The translations under genes and the position numbers were made by a program. The notes beneath the pieces were generated by a model. It made no database searches, was not told the DNA's origin, and saw only the letters and a program-made list of their open reading frames with translations. A stretch of DNA of 64,000 nucleotides from Karalla daura (lineage: Eukaryota > Chordata > Actinopteri > Chaetodontiformes > Leiognathidae), in assembly GCA_029224185.1 (NCBI GenBank), contig CM055199.1, forward strand, positions 18,719,267 to 18,783,266, written 5' to 3'. This document shows positions 12,216-31,410 of this stretch, piece by piece (positions within the stretch are counted from its first letter, which is position 1; every line of letters begins with the position of its first letter).

Positions 12216-14365
12216 CTACGCAACGCCTGGGCCAATGCATGAGGGTTTGGGGCTAAGTGTCTCATCAGCATCCAGCTCAGGTGCTGCCAGGGCCCACGCA
12301 CTAACTATGCCCTGACTTGATTGTAATTGCCTGAATTCAACTCCCGCTGCTCCCTCCTGGCAATATCACAGGCACATTTAACTCCAGAGAGCCTGGGGAC
12401 GGTGCAGCAGGGCCGCCGAGAGCAGCTGACTGCCTCTTGTTGAAGCCTGTGGGCTGCAGGGGGATCCTCTCCTCTGCTGTCTGCTTTGTGGGGGAGGGTC
12501 ACAGGTGCACGCCACCGCCACCCCCAAACCCCCAAACCACCGCCACCTCCTCCTCCTCCTCCTCAACTTCTGGGTGTTTGTGCACATGAAACAAGTGCGA
12601 CTCCGACAGTGATGGCATGAGAACGACAGAAGCGTTTTTTTCTTCTTTTTTTTTTAATATCGCCTTAAGGGGAAATCACAATTTGCCCCCCTCCCTCCTA
12701 CACCCTCCCCAGCTGTCCCGAGGCCACTTGTCCTTAAAAGCTCTGCAGTACGTGGAAGTTCTGGTGCTTGTACAACCAAATCTGCAGAGAGGATTATTCA
12801 CAGGAAATGCTACTTAAAATTTCTGCCTAATGTCTAGATGGAGAGATGGAGAGAGGGGGAAAAAACAAAGCAAACACTTGTTTGCAGCAGCCTGTGTTTA
12901 TCATGTCCAATTCGATGCCAAATAATGCACTTGATTGCTTCATATCGCTACATACAGTACTTTTTATTTTACGCACAGATGTGAAAATCATTACTGTGCT
13001 GTAGTTATGCTAATATCTTTGGTTGGGGGGGGGGGGTGAAAATTACTGAACTCTGCCTTCAAAAAAAGAACAAATACCCTCAAGACATTGAGAAATAATT
13101 GAATGAAAAACACGAGACCACCATCAACAACTGTACAGTAAGTACATTTGGGTTGTTTCAGAACAATACACATAAATTTGCCTCCAAATCTGTGGTTACG
13201 GGAGCATCCGCTTCTTTGTTTGTGACATTCATAATGGGCATGGGCATCAACGAGGCCCTTATTGAAAAACAAGATGCAAGATTATGTGCAGAAATAGATT
13301 TTTTTTTCTCCCATTGGCTGCATGTAATCGAGCGGTTTGGAAACTGCAGCAGGGTTAACTTAAAAAAGTTAGCCTGTGGCGCTCCTCACCCTGCGATAAT
13401 AGGGCTGTCTGTAATGAAGAACAGGCTTGTTGCCAACAGGTGGTCTCTTTAAAAGACCAGAGCCATAGCACTCAGGATGGGGAAAAAAAACTGCCATGGC
13501 AAAATGTGTCAGAATCTAATGTTCTGCAGAGTGAAAAGCCTGTTTTCTGTCTTTTGTTCCCAGCTAGAGATTTAGCCTTGTTCCTCATTGTTCGAGGCAC
13601 AAACGAGCAACAGTCTTTTTTGACACGGAGCCACAGATGAATAAAGACTGGAGCTGACTAGTCACAGGAAAGAGCTTTCTCTTTGGAGGGCTTGGAGCCC
13701 ATTAAGAGTTTGTGAGATATGAATAGATATGAATCCTCTCCTTCGACCCCACCAAAAAATACAAACCGGACCCATAGAAGACGAGGAACACCTCTGTGTC
13801 TTTTTGCCGAGGTTCCCAAGACCTGAACAAGAAATCAGGCCCAGGGAAGACTGATTGACAGGCAGGAATTACACAGAGTCAATGAGGAAGTGGCTCTTTG
13901 TTCGTCTGAAAGGCTACACGATGCCCACCCAACCTTAGAGCACTAACCACTGACACCAGTGTTGACATACTGACTTTATATTCTTGACATAAGCTCGCAG
14001 AAATAAGCCCCGGTAATTACAGTCATTACAGGGCGCATTATTTCCGACATAAACTTTACATTTTAGCTAAACTCCGGCATAGGAGGGGTCCGCATGCATA
14101 ATGTGCTCACGTAATACGACAGACAAGGATAAAGATAATGAGATATTTAGTGAGCCACTTCATGCAGACGCTGGCCAGTGCGCTGGGCTCAATGGGCAGA
14201 TGAGGGGTGGATCCCGGCAAACGCAGCCCACAAAATACAACCTTTTGTCTGACTCTGTAATCCATTTGTTACACTCAGACCAATTTGTCCTCATTAACCC
14301 TCATAAGGGGACTGTGTCTGAGACAAAAGCTCCCGGGGAACAATGAGCAACCCCCTCTGCACACC
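12216..14365. other. intergenic, no gene seen
   Basis: Mostly unique. The parts at 13100-13470 and 13950-14100 are free of simple repeats and contain homeodomain-type cores (GGTAATTACAG at 14012); possible regulatory DNA, not proven. Confidence 0.4.
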
Positions 14366-14370
14366 AAACC

Positions 14371-14406
14371 TCCTCCTCCTCCTCCTCCTCCTCCTCCTCC
14401 TCCTCT
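14371..14406. repeat. TCC trinucleotide repeat
   Basis: 12 pure TCC units in a pyrimidine-rich context. Confidence 0.96.
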
Positions 14407-16135
14407 TCTCCACCCTCCACGTCCATCCACATTGCAGCAGCTCAAGTGCTCCCCTTCCCAGCACATTGTGGCCCCTCGTTGCCCAGAAGGTTCCAGTCTA
14501 TGAGCAAGAGACGGACAGAGCCGAACAAGTGAGGTACACCTGAAAGAGCCGGTTAAACCCCCCCCACACCTCTGAGAAAAAACAAAACAAAACAAAGGAC
14601 AGAAAAATCCCCATTTCCGCATTAATAATGAAATATCTATCTAAAAAAAACCAAAGCAACGTCTCCTATTGTATTCAGGTCACTCCATCAATCAACTCTG
14701 AAATAAATCCTGACGTGACGTACAAAGAGCAACCGCAAAGAAAAGGAAGGGGAGCTACAGTAACTTTGTGAGGGACGTGAGAAAGTTGTTTCTCTTCCCC
14801 AGTTTTTTTTTTCTTTTTTGTTTGTCACACCTGTTGCAAAGTGTATTCGGAAACAGTGACAATCTTTTTTTCCTCTCTCTCTCTCTCCAGTTTTGCTCCA
14901 CTAGAGGAAGCATAAAAGGAGTTAGATTATGAAGTAGCTTAAACTTCGATCCAGAGGCTTTGAGCACAGTCTGCGCTTTCATGCAGTTAGCCATGAACTG
15001 GTCAAGGTACCTGCTTCAAAGCATTTCTTTTTTTTTTTTTCAATTAAAGTTTATACAGGATTTTAGTTTATTTCTACCCCTTAAAGTGGGTATGTGCCAT
15101 TGATGTCGTAGTTACTTTCTTCTCCTTTAAACTTGGCTAACAGTGACAGCCATGGTTAGCAAGGACAGCTACTGTTACCATTCAAGTGCTGGACATTGGT
15201 GCAGTTTTACAGTCCTTCAGTCTGATATACCCTGTATGAGTGCACACTATGTGTCTATATAAAGAAAGACAGTGAAAGGCCTATATCACACTGAAACATT
15301 TCAGCCTGTTGTTTCTTTACATTTAGAATAGGTATGTAAATATGACTTATCTCATCTACAGCTGCAAGACTACGTATACAATGTCACAGAGTCTAGTTAC
15401 AAACAATGGCCAAAGCGATTGTAACACTTGATTTTAAGTGTAAAATAATGCAATTTATAAAAACCTTACATGGAATAAAAAACATACATGTCTCTGAGTT
15501 CTAATTTAATGATCAAAATACAGTGGCAAAACATTGTTGTTGAGCCATTTCTGATAACAGTCACCATATTTCTAGACATCCAACATCATTATCTGGATAA
15601 GTGTGTCATCCATGTATGAAGAAAACCACAGGTTATACACACAGCTGACGAGGGGGGAAAAAACGTAATCACTGCTTTAGCTGCGTGCTCGGCTAAAGAT
15701 CCCCGCTAAAGCCTTTTATTAGACAAGTCACAGTGTCAAACGCAGCGGCGTCCCATTTAATGCTGGTTTGTTGGGTCTCCGATATGTTTTCCAAACAGAG
15801 TTGCAGTAATCAGGTCATTTGTTATAATGACAACCATTAGGGGTGATCATCGTCACGCAGCAGTCAGGCAGATAAATCAGGTGCTCTGCCTGATTCGTCT
15901 CGATTACACACAAACACACGTGCGCGCATACGTACGCGCACGCGTCTCTTCAAAGCGTCTGAGACGCGACGGAAATGTATTCCACACCGAGATCAAACGA
16001 CATATCGATTGTCCTCATGTTAATATTAATCAGTCAGGATTGAGGTTAAAGTCACAGCAGACAGCTACACTTTAGCTACCATCGCTTCATCCACTGTGTA
16101 CCGTACCAGTACGTGATGGGTCTGCTTTCGCCTAT
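14407..16135. other. intergenic downstream of mbip, no gene seen
   Basis: AT-rich unique sequence; an alternating CG/CA-rich patch lies at 15915-15945 (GTGCGCGCATACGTACGCGC). Confidence 0.5.
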
Positions 16136-16139
16136 CTCC

Positions 16140-16320
16140 AGCTCACATTGATCAAAGAGTGGGAATACACACCTAGGGGCAACTCAGAGTCATATAAGAG
16201 ACCATGTTTTTGGACTGTGGGGGGAAAATCAGTAGTACCTAGACAAAACATCTCCACGGACTGGGATTCGAACCAGGGACCATCATATGGAAGGTGCCAA
16301 CGACTCCTCCACCGCAGACT
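16140..16320 (+). repeat. dispersed repeat fragment
   Basis: GGGAATACACACCTAGGGGC, TTTTTGGACTGTGGGG and GGGATTCGAACCAGGGACC: another copy of the family at 5860, ending about 280 bp from the mbip stop. Confidence 0.6.
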
Positions 16321-16518
16321 CTACTTTGGCTCCATTTTGGGAAGATGGAGAAGTTTACACAGTGTTCTGATCTGAAGAGAGTCTGACAAAGTCCAAAAGT
16401 TCAGAATCCAGTAAAAAAAAACCCTGCACAATTCAAAGCAAGGTCACGGTTGGGGTCTTCAGAATCATAACATGAATCACTCACTGTCCACATTGTCATA
16501 CAGCAACAAAAAAATATC

Positions 16519-16524
16519 TTTATT
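16519..16524 (-). promoter_or_regulatory. mbip poly(A) signal
   Basis: AATAAA on the minus strand about 77 nt past the mbip stop codon. It is the first such hexamer downstream, implying a short 3' UTR of about 100 nt. Confidence 0.65.
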
Positions 16525-16600
16525 TACAGCACAATTACATTTTAAACCACAAAAAGACTGAAAGGACCACAGATTTTGACCCGGGGTGTGTGGCTGCGTG

Positions 16601-23662
<7,062 letters not shown>

Positions 23663-23745
23663 GTCAGTTCAGCAGCGGCTCCGCCGTCGAGCTCGCTGAT
23701 TGGTTCCAAACAGACCTGCGTTTCTGCGCATGCGCAGGCGACGGG
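23663..23745 (-). promoter_or_regulatory. mbip core promoter: NRF1 palindrome and CCAAT box
   Basis: Directly upstream of the mbip ATG. A perfect 12-bp NRF1-type palindrome TGCGCATGCGCA lies at 23725-23736 and an inverted CCAAT box (attgg) at 23699-23703, in CpG-rich sequence without a TATA box. This is the usual architecture of a broadly expressed gene, which fits an ATAC subunit. The start site is not determined. Confidence 0.75.
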
Positions 23746-25140
23746 CGCTGTTATTGAATTTATCACTACTAGATTTGTAGCTGCTCTGGCGAATAGAATG
23801 ATATCGGATAATTTGCAAAAGTGACCCTTAATTTAAAACGTACAGAGGTAGAAAAAATTCCATATTTTGCTTTTTTGCAGGCGCTCAAGTTTGATTTATA
23901 TTTCTATTTGAAGTATGTGACGTCCAAGCCACTGAGGACTTAGCTCCTTAGAGGTAGTGTGCAGGACACTCATGAAATCTTTATCTGAAAGCTTTTGCTG
24001 CTGACGAAAGTAAATTTCATCTGAGATTATGTAGTTATGTTATATTTCTGTACAGAGTGCTGGTAGTTTGTAGATTGCTGATGATATTTCCATCAACGTG
24101 ATATTATGAGATTGTTTAATTAATAACAAATTATTGAGCTTTATAAGGCAATCACATGCATTAGGATTCTGATACTGATAAATATATACTTAGTATCCAG
24201 TACAATTTACACATAATTACTATGATCCAGTGTTGTCAAATGAACATGAAAAATAAATTATGTTACTCTGACAGGATTATTTGTATTGTATGTATTTTGC
24301 AGTATATTTTGCTGTATTTTATTTAGCACTGTGCACATCTCATGCATATTTTGGTCCTATGCAGCCAACATATGTCATTCCTCTGACTGTTTTTTGAGAA
24401 AATACCTCCTACTTGTACAACTAAGAGGTACAGTATAACTATCTGGCAATAAATCTGATTATGGTGAGTTCAAGATTTAGGTGCCAATTGAATTGTAGTT
24501 TATGGGACTAATTATCAAATAATTAAAGTAGTGTGACCTAGAGCTAAAAACCCCATATCTTGAGAATATATAAGTTTAAACTGCATTCTGGAAGTTTTAT
24601 TTTTGTTTTAAGATAAAAACAAAAATCCTAGCATTGCTCCAAATGTCATATTTAGCGTTTGTTGTTTTATGCTTCCAATTTCATTTTTTCCTGTCCACAG
24701 TTTCTCTTTATTTTATCTGTATAGACACTAAATTGCTTTATCTTGTCATATTTTTTTATTTACTCCTTCAAAGTGAATATTAATGCGCAAAATGCAAATA
24801 AAGCACTTAGAGACCACCGCCTGCATCAGTTGAGCTAGATAAATACATACATTTGCTTCGCCGCCTCTTGTCTGCTGGAGATATTTTGTGTCGTGTTGAT
24901 ATTATTACAAGAGGAATGAAATGTCACTTCATTCTCATTATGAGTTAAAATGGCTCATAGTCACCGCAGCACAAACACCACACAATAACTCACGTGGCTC
25001 ATACTAAAGAGCAGTACACTACAGCCTTTCAGTGATTAGTGAAACACAAGGTGAATAATATTCAAAGAAGAAATCATTTTCTTCCATTCCTGGCTGCAGG
25101 GGCTCAAACAACCATAATTACACCTGCATATCTACATTAA
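23746..25140. other. intergenic upstream of mbip, no gene seen
   Basis: AT-rich; no gene, simple repeat or dispersed repeat recognised. Confidence 0.5.
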
Positions 25141-25149
25141 TTGCATAAT

Positions 25150-25830
25150 AAGCCTAGAATGTAATTTGGATAACTTAAGTACTCTGTGGCGTTGTGCAGG
25201 ATTTTCAGCTTGAATCATACACGCAGTCAGTTAAGAAAGACCCAGGCCGACTGGACAGGCTCAAATGTGAGGTTTGTAGCTACATTTAACTGTATTCTCC
25301 ATCACTTGCTTGTCAAACAGGGGCAAGAATGGTCACTCAATTATAGGAACATTGTCCTTCAGAGCGCTGCAGACTGTGCAGCAGGGCATTGGGATGGGAA
25401 CCTGGCGACAATGGAGTATTTTTCCGAGTTGAGTGACTGTGGGAAAATCTCCCTCCTCTATTCAGACATTTTTCCCTTCTTTTCATATAATGAGGAGAGA
25501 GACTGATGAAGGCAACAACAGAAAAAGAACAATTACGGGCAATGAGAAAGCACAACCACTCAGAGCTCAATAATGCTCTCTACAAGGGTTAATCATTTTA
25601 GGAAGGGGTCTGAAGACAAGCCTTTTTAGTTTAATTCATCTCTGGGGTGATATTTTTTTCCCCCTGAAACAGGAAGGGAACTGTAACACTTGACATGGTT
25701 TGACATGCTGAGCCATTGCTAAATGTTCCCACACAGCCAGGAGCTCAGAAATTAAAAAACTGCTCATTTAATTTGCCTGGGGTTCAGGAACTGCAATTTA
25801 AGGTGCCTCGAGCCTGGAGAAAAAAAGAGA
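25150..25830. promoter_or_regulatory. candidate conserved regulatory block
   Basis: About 680 bp without any simple or dispersed repeat, with balanced composition and multiple AATTA/TAATT cores (CAATTATAGG, GAACAATTACGGG), in a gene-free interval beside a developmental regulator. The plus-strand frame 25186-25506 (106 codons) shows no domain. Conservation itself was not measured. Confidence 0.35.
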
Positions 25831-27925
25831 GTCTCGCATAGTTCTGTACTATAAAGAAAAATGTCAAAACTGAAAAAGACCAGTGGTGGAAGAGGTCTTA
25901 AAATGATGTTGAAGCACCAGTTCTACTCAAAACATGCAATTTCAAGTGATTTCAAGTTCCTACATCTACATTTTACCTCAATGTTCAAGATGTACTTTAT
26001 AATACAAAAAGTAAAAGTTTTGTCAGTGTTGTGCCATGATAATACACTGCTGGACTTTATTAATTTCTTTAAGGTGATTAAATCATTTTCATAGCATCAT
26101 CAATTCTGTTTGTAAAATCTTATTTAAAATCTAAGTTTCAGCTATGAAATGAACATAATTGAATAAATGTTTAGAAGGCACATTTCATCATGGGCAGAAA
26201 TATTGCAATATAGACTGAAAGCATTACAAATCATTGCTTTTGATTTCACAAAACTGGTAAGATTATACAAGGGTCATAGAGCAGAACATTAATAGCATAA
26301 CTACAAATTACAACCACGTACCTCTCTGTGACATAATGTTTGTTTAAAATATGTGTTTTATAATAGCAAAATGTGATTCTGCCACCCAGTAATGTTGTAA
26401 AGCTTCCTAGTCGTGAGACGATGCCGGTACTAACTGTTTGATAAGTGCTTACATAATTGGTTATATACAAGAGCATTCATAGCCTTCGGCAGTGGGTGGA
26501 TTCAGATTACTAAATGTGAAGACTAAAGCATAATCCTGAATTATAAAATAGTTCTCATTGAAAGTTTAAAGGACATACAACTGCGTTGTACTGTAAATGA
26601 TTATTCATCTGTGACCTTTCACTTGAGTTACTTGTTAACAAAGACATTAATAAATGCTTTAAATAAATGTCCTCATGGTATTCTTCAACAATATAACTCA
26701 TGCTGTGTTCGCAAATACTGAACATTGCAGTTACGTTGTTGTAATGCTAAATAAGAGATGTTGTTTTCTCTGCCATTGTGCTGGTACGGAGAAGGTATTG
26801 AAAAGACAAACACAAGGCAAAATGCTGTATTGAAACTCACATGTGTAGTGCATTTAATTATCATGAATCATATCACTGATTCAGAGATTTTGATGTATTT
26901 TTTAAAAAATAGATTTTAATTGTTTGGAGCGATATTTTGCCATGTTTTACAGTAATATGTTCATGAATGTTGGGCAGGAGAATGATGCCAGGGTACCTTG
27001 TTAGGTAGAAAATGTTCCTCTATGGTTCACAAGAATGCAGTCTGCAGAGAAAGAGACATTGTGCTGCACAGGAAACAAGGTGCTGGTGGTGGAGGGAAGC
27101 GAGAGAAGTGGGATTGTTGCTGCCTCTTGCCTGAGTCGCATCAGCCACCTGCAGGAAAGTAGAAAAAAAAAAAAAAAAGAGGGTCTGCTGCTTTTGAGCC
27201 CGTCTGCGCCACAGCAGCAGATGATGTTGACAGAGCATGAGACAGAGTAAAGGCCAGACGGGAGGGTCTGGGGAAAAAGAGCAGGGAGCACAATGTGGAG
27301 AGGCAAGTGGATTGCAGCGGGGAGGTTTTGTCTCATTTAGCTGAGAGGGAAATAATTAAATGTATTCCTTTCCTGTGGGCTTGGGATTAAGCTCCCTGCA
27401 GCAGGTGAACGTGGAGAAATTATGCTTTTAGCAACTTTCGACCAAGGTTTCTAAAAAGCATCAAATGAAAACAACACAGAGGATAAAAATATTATTTCCA
27501 TTATTTGCTGATCAACAAATCAAGGGGTTTAAAGCTGATGGCCTATTTCATTAGGTTCACTAATTAGCATGCAATACGTCCCTGGGACCCCATGCGTAAC
27601 TAAGCAGGTAAGTAATGGACAGATAAAGATAATGTTTGGCTCAGGTTGATGGAGATGTTATTAGTTTGATCATGTTGTGCAGGGACAAGAAAACAAGCAG
27701 AAAGTGAAATGCAGTGAAAGAACTTTAGTGGTTAATGAAGACAGACAGTTGCCAAAAACCTTTAGAAACACGTGAGGGAGGAAACTAATAGGCACCACAA
27801 CAGGACATGGTCACCATAAGGCAGGAATCAAACACTCTCCTCACCAGAACTAGAAAAATAAAACTGTGTCCACCCAGTGGTTGATGTCAAATTGTCAGTG
27901 GCAGGAGATGTGATAGAAAGTCAGA
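25831..27925. other. intergenic, no gene seen
   Basis: AT-rich. A run of 16 A's lies at about 27163-27178. The unique part at 27350-27620 contains ATTAGGTTCACTAATTAGCA and could be regulatory. Confidence 0.45.
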
Positions 27926-27929
27926 GTCA

Positions 27930-28172
27930 AGTTTGTTCCACAGGTTCAGGAGCAGCACGGACAATACAAAGTACTTTTGGGTAAACATCCCTCCATGTTG
28001 CATCATATGTGCACAAATGTGTGTGAATGGTTTGAAATCGGACCACGTAACATAAGCCTCTGCCAACAGTGTATGAATGAGAGGGAATGGATAAAAAAGT
28101 TCTTCTATGAGTGGTTATGAAGCCCAGAAAAAATGTTATGTAAGAACCAATCCAGCACCATTTACCATCCTC
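27930..28172 (+). repeat. dispersed repeat fragment ending CCATTTACCAT
   Basis: AACATAAGCCTCTGCCAACA, GTGTATGAATGAGAGGGAAT, GAGTGGTTATGAAG and the end CACCATTTACCAT follow the order of a common fish repeat (with AAAGCGCTTTGAGTGGT and GTCCATTTACCAT). Degraded; class not assigned. Confidence 0.55.
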
Positions 28173-28384
28173 TAGCAATGATGGATATCAGTAATGGTTG
28201 AGATAGTTCACTCTGGGCCAAACTGACTTCCTGACAGATAGAGGACCCAACTGTGCTGTCATCCATGGCTCGAGATTCGCTGCTATTGTGTCCGGAAACC
28301 AAAATGACGTTTCTGTAGCTACACTCAGAGGCAGACTCGGCTCCTCTCAGCGAGTCAGTGAGATGAGGGGGGGGGGGCACCACA

Positions 28385-28700
28385 GAGCTGTGCAGTGCAG
28401 CAAAGCCCAGCCACGCAGGTAGGCAGGCAGGTTATTACTTTAAGCCACTTCTGGCTGTGAAGAGCATTAATGATATGGACAGAGCGCTAAGGATCCTCAT
28501 AAAGTTATTAACTGACTTTTACTGCTGCACGCTGCCATTCCTGCCACATTTCCAATCAGCAAGAGGAAGATGCACGGCCACCGGCACTTCAGCCTTTCCA
28601 TGTGCAACCGCTTAATCAGCTTAATACAGGTTCCCTGGCTCATATGGAGCGGCTGAAGAGGTCTCTTTCCTGACCTGTGTTCAGATGGGTTTCCATTAGG
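28385..28700. promoter_or_regulatory. candidate conserved regulatory block
   Basis: Repeat-free, with CATTAATGATATGG, AAAGTTATTAACTG and CGCTTAATCAGCTTAATAC. No coding potential seen. Conservation is inferred by appearance only. Confidence 0.35.
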
Positions 28701-29215
28701 AGCCTGTGACGATCAGTAAATCATAATTTTTCTGTTTTTTTCTTTTCCCACCCCACATCGTCTCATGTATGACACAACACACTAATGGTAAGAATAGCAG
28801 TAAAGCTGGTGAGATAACACAAATCAGCACAAGTGGTGACGGAAGATGATAAATGAAAAGACCACCCCGAAGGAACAAACAATGGTTTTCATCATTGAAC
28901 CGTCTGAGAGGTCATCCAAGGAAAAATGAGTTGTCAGGTGATTGGGATGATGTCTCTCAAACACTGTCCATCACTTCTTCAACTTCAACCAATCAGATTG
29001 ATGAAAGACAGGACATAGCAACCAGTGGGCTGTGTCTGTAACTGCCATTCCTTCCTCACAGGAATCAAATTGGTCCACAAGCACTTAATTTGACTACTAT
29101 TCAAAACTTTTAAGGTACAAGGAAAAACACTGGGTTGCTTCTTTTCAACGTGCAGTTGCCTGAGATCAAGTAAGCACGGTCTATCTGAGCTGTGGGTGAC
29201 AACCAAACAAATGAG
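28701..29215. other. intergenic, no gene seen
   Basis: Unique sequence. A near-match to the Gli site (GACCACCCC) sits at 28860-28868. Confidence 0.4.
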
Positions 29216-29490
29216 ATCATGGATATAAGCAGCGGAAATTAGTTTTCTCCTCTGGGTTGCTGGGCTGAGCCTCTAGAGAAAGGATGAGGGGCTCAAAGTA
29301 GACTGACTGCTCCTTCAAACTGAGTGGAGCCAGAAGGGGTAGTTTGGGATGGAAACCTGAAGGCAGACCCAAAACAAGCTGGAGAAATGGAGATGGCCAT
29401 CTTGAGAAATGAGATCTCAAGTAAGAGGACGTTTGGACCCTCCCTGTTGAGACTGCTGACCTGAGTCTGAATAAATGGTGGACAACATGA
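29216..29490 (+). mobile_element. degraded non-LTR retrotransposon 3' fragment
   Basis: The order GCTGGGCTGAGCCTCTAGAG, CTGCTCCTTCAAACTGAGTG, GAGCCAGAAGGGGT, ACCCAAAACAAGCTGGAG and a final AATAAATGGTGGACAAC follows the 3' coding end of a LINE common in fish. It is full of stops. The clade is not assigned; a second copy lies in the opposite orientation at 48840-49240. Confidence 0.55.
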
Positions 29491-31240
29491 CAAGACTGTG
29501 AGCTTGTGGTTACTTATATTTCAGTGTCAATAATACATTGTTAGAGTCATGGTTTGGCTTACATTGGGTTTGTGAGTACGTATACTGCAGTCACCTGGAG
29601 TTGAGTTGAGTGACATCCCACACCAAGTACAATGAGAAATCTTACTTACTTAATCTTAGTAATTCATTTCTTCTTTTTTCACAAGAGACATAATGATGGA
29701 CAAGCTGTTTGTGTCTTCAGGTCCTAAGTCTGAACGCTCTGGCTGTGACTGTAGCTTTAATATTAAGCAACAAGTGGAGTAGCGGTGTTGCGCAAGATAA
29801 CAAACATCTAAAATGGAATACAATACAAGGTTTCAGTGTATATGTACTCAGTTGCATTCCACCAGTGGTCAGCTCAGCTCTGAGGCAACAAATGCCGAGG
29901 TTACTGGTAACAGGTTAGTGCCCCTGCAGCTGAGACAGGAGCCGGCAGAGCCTAAATGGCTGAAGTGAAGTGCAGTGAGTCAGAGTGCTTCAGTCACTCA
30001 GCAGTCTTTCCTGGAGAGGCTGCATGTTGATCGCTGCCTTCTCACGGCGTCCTCTCTCAGACCTATGGAGACACGCCGGAGACATGGCCGCCTGCCAGCA
30101 GCACATACACAGATCCAGACGTGACATGGTTCATTAATAAAAGCAATGTTGCTGTTGTTGTTGTTTGCCATTCAGCAGATCTGGAAGAAGAAGAAGAAGA
30201 AGAAGAAGAAGAAGAAGCGATACACAAACAGTTAAAAATACGTCTTTTGCAGGGGTGGGAAGTATATTTACATCCTTTGCTCAGTTTCTATGCAACGCCA
30301 TGTGGAACTACTCCATTAAAAACAAGTCCTGCTTTTATTATCTTACTTAAGGAGTAGAAAAGTAGCGCTAGGTTTATCTTATTAAAATATCAAAAGCAAA
30401 GGGACTCTTTATTCTGTATAATCGCCCCGATCGTAGCATTATATTATACAAATGGATTATTTTTCATGAGTACTTACGATGCAAGCAGTACTTGAGGCGG
30501 TTGATGCGGAGCTCTTTTTAATTAGTTGATAACGAATGCTGCAGGTCAGCCTTAAAAATTCATCATATTTTATATACTGATCATCTAGTTTGCATTCAAA
30601 CACACTTGTCATCCATCAACAATTTAGTAGCATGTGATAACTGGTCTATCACGCAGTACAACGTATCTATATGAGCAGCTTAAGTTTAAGTTCAAGCCTT
30701 AAGTTTATCATAATTGAATCTATTAAATCTTACTCTATATGATCTATCTACATATTACTATGCATTTATACATCTGCAATTTCTTCTTCTGGCACTTCTG
30801 GTTAACTGACAACTGCATTTGGTTACCATATGCCATGTTTGCTGTATATACAACGACAACATAATTGAATCTAATCTGAAATGATTGCGGTATTTTAGCA
30901 TGTAAAAACCACGTCAGAAATGTCTACATATGAAGCCTCAGTGAATTGGTTTGAAATTGGGAGGCATAATAAAGTAAAATTGTTCAATCAAAACTCTTTA
31001 ATACAGTATGCATACACGCACACATAGTATGCATACATTGTCCTTTTTTCATATATAATTAAACTATCACATCTTGTGTTCTTACCGTGTGGTCATCTGC
31101 ATTTTCATCTGTTTTATAGATTCATTTAAATCCATTCATTTAGTCGTTTTCTTACCTGCTCTGTAAGATTTCGGAATGAAAATCAGTGAATAGGTGATTA
31201 AAAAATTAAAATTGTATATCAGAACTGCACCTTAGACACA
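29491..31240. other. intergenic, no gene seen; GAA repeat at 30184-30217
   Basis: A GAA/AGA trinucleotide run of about 11 units lies in AT-rich unique sequence. No gene. Confidence 0.6.
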
Positions 31241-31371
31241 TCAGGTGTTTGACGGAGGTGCTGGCGACTCTGTGTGCATGAAACACAATAGCTTAAAACA
31301 TACACTTGACATATTTCTTCACAAATTCCAGCCTGTTTCACCTCAGCCTGTGGGTACGTCTCACCGTGTTA

Positions 31372-31410
31372 CCCCCCCCCCCCCCCCCCCCCACCACCAC
31401 CACCACCACC
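31372..31410. repeat. poly-C run followed by CAC repeat
   Basis: About 21 C's then six CAC units. Confidence 0.95.
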
